From Hyphomicrobiales bacterium (lineage in GTDB: Bacteria > Pseudomonadota > Alphaproteobacteria > Rhizobiales > Beijerinckiaceae): DNA of 64,000 bases. Every line of letters begins with the position of its first letter. Position 1 is the stretch's first letter. The stretch covers positions 1 through 64,000 of the forward strand of contig JAIXUP010000048.1 of NCBI GenBank assembly GCA_027483505.1, written 5' to 3'. The notes beneath the pieces were generated by a model that saw only the letters and a program-made list of their open reading frames with translations, did not search any database and was not told the DNA's origin. Position numbers and translations under genes: made by a program. Shown here piece by piece: positions 8,422 through 16,648 of the stretch.

Positions 8422-8471
8422 GTTCATCCTCCCAGAGTGAACCGCCCTGCTTGACGAAGGGCCTGCTATTA

Positions 8472-8487
8472 GGGAAAACGTTTTCCC
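8472..8487. promoter_or_regulatory. LacI-family operator, perfect 16-bp palindrome
   Basis: GGGAAAACGTTTTCCC is perfectly symmetric about a central CG, the hallmark of LacI/GalR-family operators. It lies midway in the 84-bp gap between the divergent transporter operon and the LacI regulator gene, so it can control both. ATT and AAT flank it nearly symmetrically. Confidence 0.8.
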
Positions 8488-8505
8488 AATCCGGATGATA
8501 AACCG

Positions 8506-9540
8506 ATGAGCAAGAAGCCCGCAAGCGGAGAATCGAACCTTTCCGGAGGCGGCGCGATCGGGGAGGTCGCGCGCCGCGCCGGCGTGTCGATCGCCACGGT
8601 GTCCCGCGTGATCAACGGCGTCACCAACAAGGCCTCGCCGGCAACGACGGCGCGGGTGCGCGAGGCGATCAGGGAGCTCGATTACCGCCCTACCAGCGCT
8701 GGCCGCGCGCTCCGGCAGAAGACAAGCCGCCTCGTGGCGGTGCTCGCCGCCAACCTGTCCAACCCGGCGATGGCTGCGATATCGGCCTCGGCTGAGGCCG
8801 CGCTGCGCGATGCCGGGCTGGTGATGGTGCTGTGCGACACCCACGACCGGCCCGAACTGCAGGACGAATACCTGCGCGAGATGCTGGCGCAGCAGGCCTG
8901 CGCCATCGTCCTGCTCGGCGCTGTCGACAGCCCCAAGCTGCGGGAACTAACGAGCCTTGCAACGCCGCTGATCTTCGTCAACCGCCGGAACCCGATCGGC
9001 ACGGGCGGCGCCTTCGTCGGGATCGACAACCGTCAGGCGGGGGAGGACGCCGCGCGCTGGGCCATGGACAAGGGCCTGTCGGGTCCTGCGCTGATCCATG
9101 CGCCACTGTCGTCATCGGCCACGCGCGACCGCGTCGCCGGGATCAGGGCTGTGTTCGACGCCGCTGGACTGCCACTGCCCGAGGCGATGGTGCTCTCATC
9201 GACGCATGGCGACCACCTGCAGATCGGCCAGGCCGCAGGCCGCAGCCTGGTCGCCATGGACCGACGGCCAAGCCTCGTTATCTGCACCAGCGACCTGATC
9301 GCCTTCGGGGTGGCGCGTGCCTTCCGGGAAAGCCTGCCGGGCCAGCCGCTCCCCCGCATCTTCGGCTTCGACGACTCGCCGCTGAACGAATGGCTTGCTC
9401 CGCACCTCAGCTCGGTCCGGATACCCTATCAGGCCTTCGGCCAGGCGATCGTGGAGACACTGAGGTCGGGGCAGCCTCGGGGCGAGACCATCCTGCCCCA
9501 CACGATCGTGGAGCGCGGTGGCCAAGCCATGTCGCCCTGA
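8506..9540 (+). CDS. LacI family transcriptional regulator
   Basis: The 344-residue protein has an N-terminal LacI helix-turn-helix (residues 16-40, GEVARRAGVSIATVSRVING), a hinge helix (RPTSAGRALRQ) and a periplasmic-binding-protein-like core with typical segments (VAVLAANLSNPAMAAI, FVGIDNRQAGEDAA, IFGFDDSPLNEWLAPHLSSV). Effector sugars release such repressors. It faces the sugar ABC/glycosidase operon across 84 bp, and the palindrome at 8472-8487 is its probable operator. The effector is presumably the transported glycoside or its product. Confidence 0.93.
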   Translation: MSKKPASGESNLSGGGAIGEVARRAGVSIATVSRVINGVTNKASPATTARVREAIRELDYRPTSAGRALRQKTSRLVAVLAANLSNPAMAAISASAEAALRDAGLVMVLCDTHDRPELQDEYLREMLAQQACAIVLLGAVDSPKLRELTSLATPLIFVNRRNPIGTGGAFVGIDNRQAGEDAARWAMDKGLSGPALIHAPLSSSATRDRVAGIRAVFDAAGLPLPEAMVLSSTHGDHLQIGQAAGRSLVAMDRRPSLVICTSDLIAFGVARAFRESLPGQPLPRIFGFDDSPLNEWLAPHLSSVRIPYQAFGQAIVETLRSGQPRGETILPHTIVERGGQAMSP

Positions 9541-9589
9541 GCTTACCGCCAGCGCGCGGCCATGCGGGACGATGCCTGCGACCGTGCCG

Positions 9590-10540
9590 TCAGGCAGCGG
9601 CGCGCAGGGCAGGGGCCCAGGCGGCATACCAGCGCTTGAACAGGGCGAGCTGCTGGGCCGCGAACTCCTTCTGGCTGGCGGATAGTTCATCGGTCGGATT
9701 GAAGTTGAGCGCGTACTCGGCATTCCCCTCCAGCACCATCAGATGCTTGAAATAGAGCACGAGATCGACGCCTTCATCGAAGACCGAAAGCACATGCAGC
9801 GCGTCTTCGAGTTCGCGGGCCTCGCGCCGCGCGATTGGATCGCCCGCCTGCGCCTTCTCACACAGCCGGACAAGGTGCAGCACCTCGCGCGGCAGGACGT
9901 TACCGATGCCGGTGATCGCGCCGGTCGCGCCGCAATTGACATAGCCATGGAAGACCTCGGTATCGACACCGACCATCAAGGTCAGTTTGTCCGAGCGGTT
10001 GGTGATGTGCTCCGCCGCGTAGGACATGGCCTTGGCGCTGCCGAATTCCTTGAAGCCGACGAGGTGGGGATACTTCTCGTGCAGCGCGAAGAACAGGTCG
10101 GCCTTGGTTTCGAAGCCGTAATAGGGGCTGTTGTAGATCACCGAGGGCAGGCCCAATCCGGCTTCGAGGATGCCGGCAAAATGCGCGTATTGCGCGGCGG
10201 CGGACGAACCGCGCGACAGGACGCGCGGGATGACCATCAGCCCGGCGGCGCCGACCTTCCTGGCATGGGCGGCAAGGGCGCCTGCGCGCGCCGGGTTCTG
10301 CGCGCCGGTGCCGACAATGACCTTGAGCCCGGCCCTGACGAGACGTTCGACGCCTTCCATGCGCTGCTCATCGGTGAGGAGCGGCCAGTCGCCCATCGAG
10401 CCTGCATAGATGAAGCCCGACATGCCGAGGCCGGCGAGTTCCTTGCCCTTGCGCACCAGCGCGTCGAAGTCCGGTTGGCGATCAGGGGTGCAGGGGGTCA
10501 TCAGGGCGGGCATCAGCCCGGAGAACACGGTGCGGCTCAT
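9590..10540 (-). CDS. DapA-family aldolase/lyase (function beyond family unknown)
   Basis: The 316-residue TIM-barrel protein has the class I aldolase features of the dihydrodipicolinate synthase/N-acetylneuraminate lyase family: the Schiff-base lysine in LVGFKEFGS and the tyrosine in VIYNSPYYG. The usual substrate-carboxylate loop GTTGE is here GSMGD, which suggests it is not a true DapA. It is convergent with the LacI gene and divergent from the MFS gene. A role in 2-keto-3-deoxy acid or related sugar-acid cleavage fits the locus but is inference. AGGAG lies before the start. Confidence 0.85.
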   Translation of the reverse strand: MSRTVFSGLMPALMTPCTPDRQPDFDALVRKGKELAGLGMSGFIYAGSMGDWPLLTDEQRMEGVERLVRAGLKVIVGTGAQNPARAGALAAHARKVGAAGLMVIPRVLSRGSSAAAQYAHFAGILEAGLGLPSVIYNSPYYGFETKADLFFALHEKYPHLVGFKEFGSAKAMSYAAEHITNRSDKLTLMVGVDTEVFHGYVNCGATGAITGIGNVLPREVLHLVRLCEKAQAGDPIARREARELEDALHVLSVFDEGVDLVLYFKHLMVLEGNAEYALNFNPTDELSASQKEFAAQQLALFKRWYAAWAPALRAAA

Positions 10541-10710
10541 GAACTCGGCTCCTGCACGAGGATGTTGCGGATCGGCATGACGTCCAGGCCAATCATACTG
10601 GCCATCTTGTCCGACGCCGCCCGGCGAAGGTCAACAGCGCCGCGCGGCGGAGGCGAGACGAGGCCGATCTGCGGCCATGCGCGTCATGCATGCAGCGCAT
10701 TGTGGATCGG

Positions 10711-10735
10711 TTGACGCGCCTTGCGCAAGCGTCAA
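10711..10735. promoter_or_regulatory. Inverted repeat upstream of the MFS gene, possible operator
   Basis: TTGACGC (10711-10717) and GCGTCAA (10729-10735) are exact complements spaced by 11 bp and enclose the small palindrome TTGCGCAA. The element ends 10 bp before the MFS start codon in the divergent gap with the aldolase gene, a position suited to a repressor site. No regulator can be named. Confidence 0.4.
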
Positions 10736-10745
10736 AGTGAGGCCC

Positions 10746-11951
10746 ATGACATCCGTTCCGATTGCTTCGCCGGCCACGCGCCCCCTGATGCCCGTTCTGG
10801 CGGCGCTCAGCGTGGCACACCTGCTCAACGACGTGATCCAGTCAATGATTCCGGCGATCTACCCGCTGATCAAGGACGCCTATCAGCTCGACTTCACGCG
10901 GATCGGACTGATCACGCTCGCTTTCCAGGTCACCTCATCGCTGCTGCAGCCGCTGCTCGGACTGATCACCGACAAGAGGCCCTGGCCCTATGCGATGGTG
11001 GCCGGCATGTTCTCGAGCCTGCTTGGCCTGCTCGGGCTCGCCTTCGCGATCAGCTACGGCATGGTGCTCGTGTCGGCAGCGCTGGTCGGGCTCGGATCGG
11101 CCGTCTTCCATCCCGAAGCCACCCGCATGGCGCGGCACGCCGCTGCCGGGCAGCAGGGGCTGGCGCAGGGCGTCTTCCAGATCGGGGGGCATGCGGGCTA
11201 TGCGCTCGGTCCGCTGCTGGCTGCATTGGTCGTCGTGCCGAACGGCCAGGCGAGCCTCGCCTGGTTCTCCGCCATCGCTCTCTGCGCCATGGTGCTGATG
11301 TCATGGACCGCCAAACGCTACATTGCGCTCAGGCGCGAGCAGGCCGCCGCCGCCAAGGGCCGGCCGGTCGATGCGGCCGGTCCGAACCTGTCGCGCGGAC
11401 AGATCATCTTTGCCATGGCCATTCTGATCGTGCTGCTGTTCTCGAAGAACGCCTACACCGCCAGCTTCACGTCCTACTACACTTTCTTCCTGATCGAGCG
11501 CTTCGGCATCACGGTGCAGCTCTCGCAGATCATGCTGTTCGTCTATCTCGTTGTCGGCGCCGTCGGCGTCATCATCGGCGGGATGGTCGGGGACAGGATC
11601 GGACGCGACAAGGTCATCTGGCTGTCGATCCTGGGAACGCTTCCCTTTGCCCTGCTGCTGCCGCATGCGAGCCTTTTCTGGACCGGCGTGCTGAGCGTGA
11701 TCATCAGCCTGATCATTTCCAGCGCCTTCTCTGCCATCCTGATCTATGCGATCGATCTGGCGCCGCACCGGGTGGGGCTTGTCGGCGGGCTGTTCTACGG
11801 GCTCGCTTTCGGCCTTGGCGGCGTGGCGGCGGCCAGCCTCGGGCTGCTGGCCGACAGGATCGGCATCGTCGAGGTGTTCACGCTCTGCGCCTGGCTGCCG
11901 ATGTTCGGGCTGTTCACCTTCCTGCTGCCGAAGGCTGCGCCGCGCGCCTGA
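10746..11951 (+). CDS. MFS transporter, fosmidomycin-resistance (Fsr) type
   Basis: The 401-residue protein has about twelve membrane segments. The start of the mature region (LAALSVAHLLNDVIQSMIPAIYPLI) and later segments (GSAVFHPEATRMARHAA, QGVFQIGGHAGYALGPL) are characteristic of the Fsr branch of the major facilitator superfamily, a proton-driven drug exporter family. I start it at the ATG at 10746; the upstream in-frame extension is not conserved in character. The native substrate is unknown. It is transcribed away from the DapA-like gene. Confidence 0.88.
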   Translation: MTSVPIASPATRPLMPVLAALSVAHLLNDVIQSMIPAIYPLIKDAYQLDFTRIGLITLAFQVTSSLLQPLLGLITDKRPWPYAMVAGMFSSLLGLLGLAFAISYGMVLVSAALVGLGSAVFHPEATRMARHAAAGQQGLAQGVFQIGGHAGYALGPLLAALVVVPNGQASLAWFSAIALCAMVLMSWTAKRYIALRREQAAAAKGRPVDAAGPNLSRGQIIFAMAILIVLLFSKNAYTASFTSYYTFFLIERFGITVQLSQIMLFVYLVVGAVGVIIGGMVGDRIGRDKVIWLSILGTLPFALLLPHASLFWTGVLSVIISLIISSAFSAILIYAIDLAPHRVGLVGGLFYGLAFGLGGVAAASLGLLADRIGIVEVFTLCAWLPMFGLFTFLLPKAAPRA

Positions 11952-11960
11952 TCTTGCGGT

Positions 11961-13247
11961 TCACTTGCCCATCAGCAGGTTCGGCAACGCCGTGGTCAGC
12001 GGCGGCCAGAGCGTCACGGCGGCGAGCACGGCGATCAGCGGGATCAGCCAGGGCAGGATGGCGCGCGACATGCGCTCGAACGAGATGTCCGCAATCCGCG
12101 TGACCACGAACAGCACCACGCCGACCGGCGGGGTGATTGTGCCGATGATGAGGTTGAGCACCATCATCACCCCGAACTGCACCGGGTCGATGCCATAGCT
12201 CATGGCGGCGGGGACGAGGATCGGGATCAGGATCAGCATGGCGGCGAGCGCCTCCATGAAGCAGCCGATGATCAGCAGGAGGATGTTGACCAAGAGAAGG
12301 AAGACCAGCGGGTTGTCGATGGCGGCCAGGATCATCGGGGTCAGCGTCTGCGGCAGCCGCGAGATGGAGATGCACCAGCCGAGCGCGCCGGCAGCCATGA
12401 CGAGCACCATGACGACGCCGGTGGTTTCCGCCGTCTCGACGAGGATCGGGCCAAGCTGCCTCACCTCCAGCGTGCGGTAGACGACGAAGCCGAGGAAGAG
12501 CGCATAGAGGCACGCTACCGCCGCCGCCTCGGTCGGCGTGAAATAGCCGCTGAACATGCCGCCGAGGATCACCACGGGCGTCATGATGGCGAAGAAGCAG
12601 CGCAGGAAGGCGCGGCCGATGTTGAGAAAGCCCCCGAAGGGCTGCCGGCCCATGCCCTCGCGGCGGGCGACGACCCCCACCATCAGCATCAACGCGAGGC
12701 CCATCAGCAGGCCGGGGATGACGCCGCCGATGAAAAGGCGACCGACCGAGACGTCCGCCGAGACGCCGTAGATCACCATCGGCAGGGAGGGGGGAATGAT
12801 CGGGCCGATCGTCGCCGCTGCCGCCGTGATCGAGGCCGCCGTTTCGGGCCGGTAGCCGGCATTCTTCATGGCCCGGATTTCGATTGCGCCCGAACCCGCA
12901 GCGTCGGCGACCGCCGATCCGACCATGCCGGCGAAGATGATCGAGGTCAGGATGCTGGCATGGGCGTATCCGCCGCGCACCCAGCCGATGACCGCGCTGG
13001 CGAAGTCGACGATGCGGTCGGTGATCTTGGCGGCGCCGAGGATGTTGCCCATCAGGATGAAGAGCGGGGCCGCGACCAGCGGGAAGGAATTCATCGAGCC
13101 GGCCATCTTCTGCGGCAGGATCGTGATCGGAAAGCCGCCGAGCCAGAGAAAGGCCAGCGCCGCCAGCGCCATCGAGGCATAGAGCGGCAGCCCGGCCATG
13201 ATGGCGACCAGCCAGCCACCAAGCAGCTTGAACATCATGCCGGTCAT
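11961..13247 (-). CDS. TRAP transporter large permease (DctM family)
   Basis: The 428-residue inner membrane protein has about twelve hydrophobic segments and the DctM-like hallmarks FPLVAAPLFILMGNIL, AGMVGSAVADAAGSGAI and IIPPSLPMVIYG. It is the ion-coupled channel subunit of a tripartite ATP-independent transporter. The ATG at 13247 makes an ATGA overlap with the small-permease gene and has GGAGA upstream; a longer in-frame extension would read through that gene out of frame. It is the last gene of the aldolase/GntR/TRAP operon. Confidence 0.93.
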   Translation of the reverse strand: MTGMMFKLLGGWLVAIMAGLPLYASMALAALAFLWLGGFPITILPQKMAGSMNSFPLVAAPLFILMGNILGAAKITDRIVDFASAVIGWVRGGYAHASILTSIIFAGMVGSAVADAAGSGAIEIRAMKNAGYRPETAASITAAAATIGPIIPPSLPMVIYGVSADVSVGRLFIGGVIPGLLMGLALMLMVGVVARREGMGRQPFGGFLNIGRAFLRCFFAIMTPVVILGGMFSGYFTPTEAAAVACLYALFLGFVVYRTLEVRQLGPILVETAETTGVVMVLVMAAGALGWCISISRLPQTLTPMILAAIDNPLVFLLLVNILLLIIGCFMEALAAMLILIPILVPAAMSYGIDPVQFGVMMVLNLIIGTITPPVGVVLFVVTRIADISFERMSRAILPWLIPLIAVLAAVTLWPPLTTALPNLLMGK

Positions 13248-13726
13248 GTCAGCGATGTCTCCGGCGTGGCAGGCAGCTGCGGTCGGCGGAAGTCTGTCAG
13301 GGCCTGCAGCATCGTGACGAGGCCGGCCGGCAGCAGCGGAGCATACATCCAGGCCGTGCTGATCGGCATGGTCACGGCCTCGATGTCCGCATTGGTCCAG
13401 ATCAGGTGAAGGCTCTTCCACGCAATCACGCCGCCAAACAGCATCATCAGCAGCTGGATGATGCGTTCGGCGCCGGCGAAGGCTGCGCCGGACAGCCGGT
13501 CAAGCACGACGCGGATGCGAATATGGCCGCCGCGGCGCGTCGCGATCATCCAGCCCAGGCACGCCAGCCAGACCATCAGATAGCCGGACAGTTCATCGGT
13601 CCAGCTGAAGGGGCGGTTGACGGCGCGCGAGACCACACCGCCCATGACCGAGACCAGCAGGACCGCGGTCAGCAGCCCGGCGAGAACGGCCAGCGTTCGG
13701 TCAAACGCGGTGAGAAAGCGCGACAT
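13244..13726 (-). CDS. TRAP transporter small permease (DctQ family)
   Basis: The protein of about 160 residues has four hydrophobic segments and the DctQ signature SWTDELSGYLMVWLACLGWM near residues 38-57, followed by RRGGHIRI. It links the binding protein to the large permease. The start at 13726 has GGAG five to six bases upstream; an ATG at 13759 is also in frame. It overlaps the DctM gene by ATGA. A 116-bp gap with a strong hairpin separates it from the binding-protein gene. Confidence 0.9.
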   Translation of the reverse strand: MSRFLTAFDRTLAVLAGLLTAVLLVSVMGGVVSRAVNRPFSWTDELSGYLMVWLACLGWMIATRRGGHIRIRVVLDRLSGAAFAGAERIIQLLMMLFGGVIAWKSLHLIWTNADIEAVTMPISTAWMYAPLLPAGLVTMLQALTDFRRPQLPATPETSLT

Positions 13727-13744
13727 GGGAGCTCCGGTGTCATC

Positions 13745-13782
13745 GGCGCGGGCTGGCACGACCCGGGAAGGTCAGCCGCGCC
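13745..13782 (-). terminator. Intercistronic hairpin after the TRAP binding-protein gene
   Basis: GGCGCGGGCT (13745-13754) pairs, with one bulge, with AGCCGCGCC (13774-13782), and an inner GACC/GGTC pair closes the loop CGGGAA. It lies in the 116-bp gap between the binding-protein and small-permease genes and lacks a T-run. It probably tunes relative expression. Confidence 0.5.
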
Positions 13783-13842
13783 CGAACGCGGGTGGCTTGG
13801 CGCATCAGGGCGAAGGTCTTGCGGACCGTGGCGGGCGCAGCT

Positions 13843-14838
13843 TCAAAGCGCCTTCAGCGCGTCGAAATTGCCCTTGCCCCAACGGTCGTCGAACCTGGCT
13901 GGCACCGTGTCGAGGACGGCCTTGCGCCAGGGGGCGAGGTCGGGCTGTATCACGGTCATGCCGGCACTGCGGAGCGTGGCAACGAGGCTCGCCTCCTGCG
14001 ACAGAAGCTCCTGATCCTGCCAGGCTGCGCCGGCGTCGAAGGCCGCCTGCAGCAGCGCGCGGTCGGGGGCGGGCAGACCTTTCCAGAATCCCTCGTTCAC
14101 GATGATCATGCGTGGCGTGATGATGTGTTCTGTGAGGACGAGGAACTTCTGCACCTCGAAGAACTTGCCGCTCTGGATCGTCGGCAGCGGATTCTCCTGC
14201 CCGTCGACCGCGCCCTGGCTCAGCGAGAGATACAGCTCGGGAAAGGCGATCGGGGTCGGGCGCGCGCCCCAGCTTTCGGCCATGGCGCGAAAGACATCGA
14301 CAGGGGGCACGCGGAGCTTGAAGCCGACCATGTCAGCGGGCGTGTTGACTGCCTTGTTGCCAGTGGTGAGGTGGCGTTTGCCGTAATAGGTCACATTCAG
14401 CATCCGCATGTTGCGGCGGCTTGCGAGATCCTCGTTCATCTTGGCGAAAACGGCCGTCGCCGTCACCTTGGCGAGGTGGGCGGCGTCGCGCCAGAGATAG
14501 GGGGCCTCGATCAGCGACAGCTGCGGCAGGAAGGCTCCGAGCGCGCCCGCGCCGTCGGTGGTGAACTGCAGCGCGCCGGATGAGACCGCCTCGATGATGT
14601 CCTTGCCCGCCCCGAGCTGGCCGTTCGGGAAGGACTGGATGTCGATGCGGCCCGAAGTCTTCTCCTTCACCTCTTTCGCGATCCGGTCGATCATCTGGAC
14701 CTGCGGGTGCGACGTCGCCAGCAATTCGCCCCAGCGGATCACAGTTGCCTGCGCCCGCAGCACAGTCGGCATGGCGATCAGGCCGCCGGCGGCGATGGCG
14801 CCCTTGATCAGGCTGCGCCTGCTTGAAGTCGTGGTCAT
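13843..14838 (-). CDS. TRAP transporter solute-binding protein (DctP family)
   Basis: The 331-residue protein starts with a twin-arginine-like signal (SSRRSLIKGAIAAGG) and shows the DctP pattern: FPNGQLGAGKDIIEAVSSGALQ, the arginine-containing carboxylate clamp region GFKLRVPP and LSQGAVDGQENP. It should bind an organic acid in the periplasm. The start at 14838 has GGGAGGG upstream. The operon also encodes a DapA-like aldolase, so the ligand may be a sugar acid or keto acid. Confidence 0.92.
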   Translation of the reverse strand: MTTTSSRRSLIKGAIAAGGLIAMPTVLRAQATVIRWGELLATSHPQVQMIDRIAKEVKEKTSGRIDIQSFPNGQLGAGKDIIEAVSSGALQFTTDGAGALGAFLPQLSLIEAPYLWRDAAHLAKVTATAVFAKMNEDLASRRNMRMLNVTYYGKRHLTTGNKAVNTPADMVGFKLRVPPVDVFRAMAESWGARPTPIAFPELYLSLSQGAVDGQENPLPTIQSGKFFEVQKFLVLTEHIITPRMIIVNEGFWKGLPAPDRALLQAAFDAGAAWQDQELLSQEASLVATLRSAGMTVIQPDLAPWRKAVLDTVPARFDDRWGKGNFDALKAL

Positions 14839-14906
14839 GTTACCCTCCCAGGTCACTTTTTGGTTTCGATGTCAGGCGTCGCCGTTCCGGTCCTGCCGCC
14901 TCTGCT

Positions 14907-15563
14907 TCAGTTCATGTCGATGGCCCTGCTGCGCGACATGTTGATGTGCGCCGCCATGGCCGCGACCGCCGCTTCCGGATCCTTGCGCTCGATGGCTTCG
15001 ATCACTTTCAGGTGGTCGCGGAACACCGGGATCACGAGTTCGGCGTAAAGGCGCGTCTCGTAGCTGCGGATGAGCTTGATCTTGATCCAGTTGACCCGGA
15101 AGGCGTTGGAAATGATCTCGTTGCCCAGATGGTCGATGATGGTTTCGTGCAGGGACCGGTCGGTCGCCTCGGCATCGGCGATGAGCGTGTCGCGTTCGCC
15201 CGCCTCGGCCCGCCGGATGATGGCCTCATGCGAGGCGCGCAGGGCGGCGATGGCCTCGTCGGTCCGTGCCGTGGCGTACAGCTGGGTCGCCTGCGTCTCA
15301 ATGAACAGGCGCATCTGATAGGCGTTGCGGATCAGGCTGAGGTCCACATGCGCGACCTGCATGCCGCGCTGCGGCACGGTGACGATCAGGCCCTCTGCTT
15401 CGAGGCGCGGGATCAGTTCACGGATCGCCCCCAGCGGCATGCCGGTCGTCTCGACGAGTTCGCGCTGGGAGATGAACTGCCCGGGCTTGATCTGCCGCGT
15501 CAGCAACTGCTCGGTAAAGCTGTCATAGGCCTTGTCGCGCAGCTTGAGCGGCGTGGTGCTCAT
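14907..15563 (-). CDS. GntR family regulator, FadR subfamily (FCD domain)
   Basis: The 218-residue protein has an N-terminal GntR winged helix-turn-helix (residues 8-70, SQRELVETTGMPLGAIRELIPRLEAEGLI) and a C-terminal all-helical FCD ligand domain containing metal-site histidines (LHETIIDHLGNE, VFRDHLKVIEAI). The start at 15563 lies four bases past the stop of the aldolase gene; the ATG at 15587 would overlap that gene. Regulators of this type usually bind the pathway substrate. The palindrome 16532-16545 ahead of the operon is its likely operator. Confidence 0.9.
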   Translation of the reverse strand: MSTTPLKLRDKAYDSFTEQLLTRQIKPGQFISQRELVETTGMPLGAIRELIPRLEAEGLIVTVPQRGMQVAHVDLSLIRNAYQMRLFIETQATQLYATARTDEAIAALRASHEAIIRRAEAGERDTLIADAEATDRSLHETIIDHLGNEIISNAFRVNWIKIKLIRSYETRLYAELVIPVFRDHLKVIEAIERKDPEAAVAAMAAHINMSRSRAIDMN

Positions 15564-15567
15564 CGTG

Positions 15568-16473
15568 TCACGCCGCCTTGCTGGCATTGCGGATGGCCGC
15601 GAGCTTGCCCGCCAGCTTGCGGGTGTCCGCAGCCGAAAGGGCGTCGAGCGGCGGGCTCATGATGTTCCAGTCCTTGTCGCCGGTGCGATCGCCAATCAAG
15701 GCCTTGATGGCCGACATGAACGAATAGCCGAGGATCGCGTTGACCATCTCGCCGATCCGGGGATCGTCCTTGCCCTGGTGGACGAGGGGGCGCAGCAGGT
15801 CGGGCGCGACGTTGGCGAGGCCGCAGATGCTGCCCGCGCCGCCATGGCGGACGGCGTTCGCCAACTGGCGCTCGTCGCCGACGAGGATCTGCAGGCCCTT
15901 GAGTTCGGTCAGCCGCTCAAGTGTCGCGGCCCAGTCGCCATTGCTGTCCTTCACACCGATCACGGCGCCGGGAAACTCCTTCATCAGCCGTTGCGTGAGC
16001 GCAACCGAGATGCTGTTCCGGGTCATGCCGGGGATGTGGTAAAGGAGAACGTCGCGCAAGTCCTTGCCGAGCGCCTCGAAGGCGGCGGCGAAGAAACGGA
16101 ACAACCCTTCATCGCTGGCGTTGCCGAAGTAGAAGGGCGGCGCGAACAGAAGGCCGCGGCAGCCCATCCCGTAAGCTGCGCGGGCCTGCTCGACCGCATC
16201 ATGGACCGTGGCCGCCGAAACACCGGCGATGACCTTGGTCCGCAGGTCGATGCCGCTGGCGCCCAGGGCCCCGAGCACCTGGTGGCGTTCGGGCACGGCA
16301 ATCGAAGCGCCTTCGCCGGTCGTGCCGAAGACGGTGATCCCGTCGCAGCCGTTTTCCAGAACCCAATTCGCATGGGCCACCAGCTTGCGCAGATCGATTG
16401 CGCCAGCCTTGGTGAAAGGTGTCGACAGGGCGCAGTTCAGCCCGATGCGTGCCGTCTTTGGTGTCTTGCTCAT
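15568..16473 (-). CDS. DapA-family aldolase/lyase in TRAP operon
   Basis: The 301-residue TIM-barrel protein has the family's GTTGE loop (VFGTTGEGASI), the tyrosine in LLYHIPGMTR and the Schiff-base lysine in VIGVKDSNGD. These are the catalytic features of dihydrodipicolinate synthase and related pyruvate-forming lyases. Its place at the head of an operon with a GntR/FCD regulator and a TRAP transporter suggests catabolic cleavage of an imported keto-deoxy acid rather than lysine synthesis. The start at 16473 is preceded by an AGGGCAAG site. Confidence 0.88.
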   Translation of the reverse strand: MSKTPKTARIGLNCALSTPFTKAGAIDLRKLVAHANWVLENGCDGITVFGTTGEGASIAVPERHQVLGALGASGIDLRTKVIAGVSAATVHDAVEQARAAYGMGCRGLLFAPPFYFGNASDEGLFRFFAAAFEALGKDLRDVLLYHIPGMTRNSISVALTQRLMKEFPGAVIGVKDSNGDWAATLERLTELKGLQILVGDERQLANAVRHGGAGSICGLANVAPDLLRPLVHQGKDDPRIGEMVNAILGYSFMSAIKALIGDRTGDKDWNIMSPPLDALSAADTRKLAGKLAAIRNASKAA

Positions 16474-16531
16474 GAGCTTGCCCTGTCCCCGTTGCCTGCA
16501 AGACTGGCATTGACCAATGCGTTGCGTCAAG

Positions 16532-16545
16532 ACTAACATGTTAGT
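16532..16545. promoter_or_regulatory. Perfect 14-bp palindrome in divergent gap, probable operator
   Basis: ACTAACATGTTAGT is fully symmetric and lies in the 175-bp gap between the aldolase/GntR/TRAP operon and the second sugar ABC operon. Its AT-rich base content stands out from the GC-rich surroundings. The nearby FCD-type GntR regulator is the best candidate to bind it, and the site could serve both operons. Confidence 0.6.
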
Positions 16546-16648
16546 TAGAACTACGGACGGAGCTTGCGCTCGGCGCGGGCTTGGGCTTGGATCAGATCAA
16601 CAAGCGGGCCGGCAGCAAGACCGGAGCGCACTTTAAGGGGGAGACATC

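Noticed and set aside
8428-8844. Upstream extension of the sugar-binding protein frame
   Set aside because: It would overlap the divergent LacI gene and operator and put a long hydrophilic stretch before the signal peptide.
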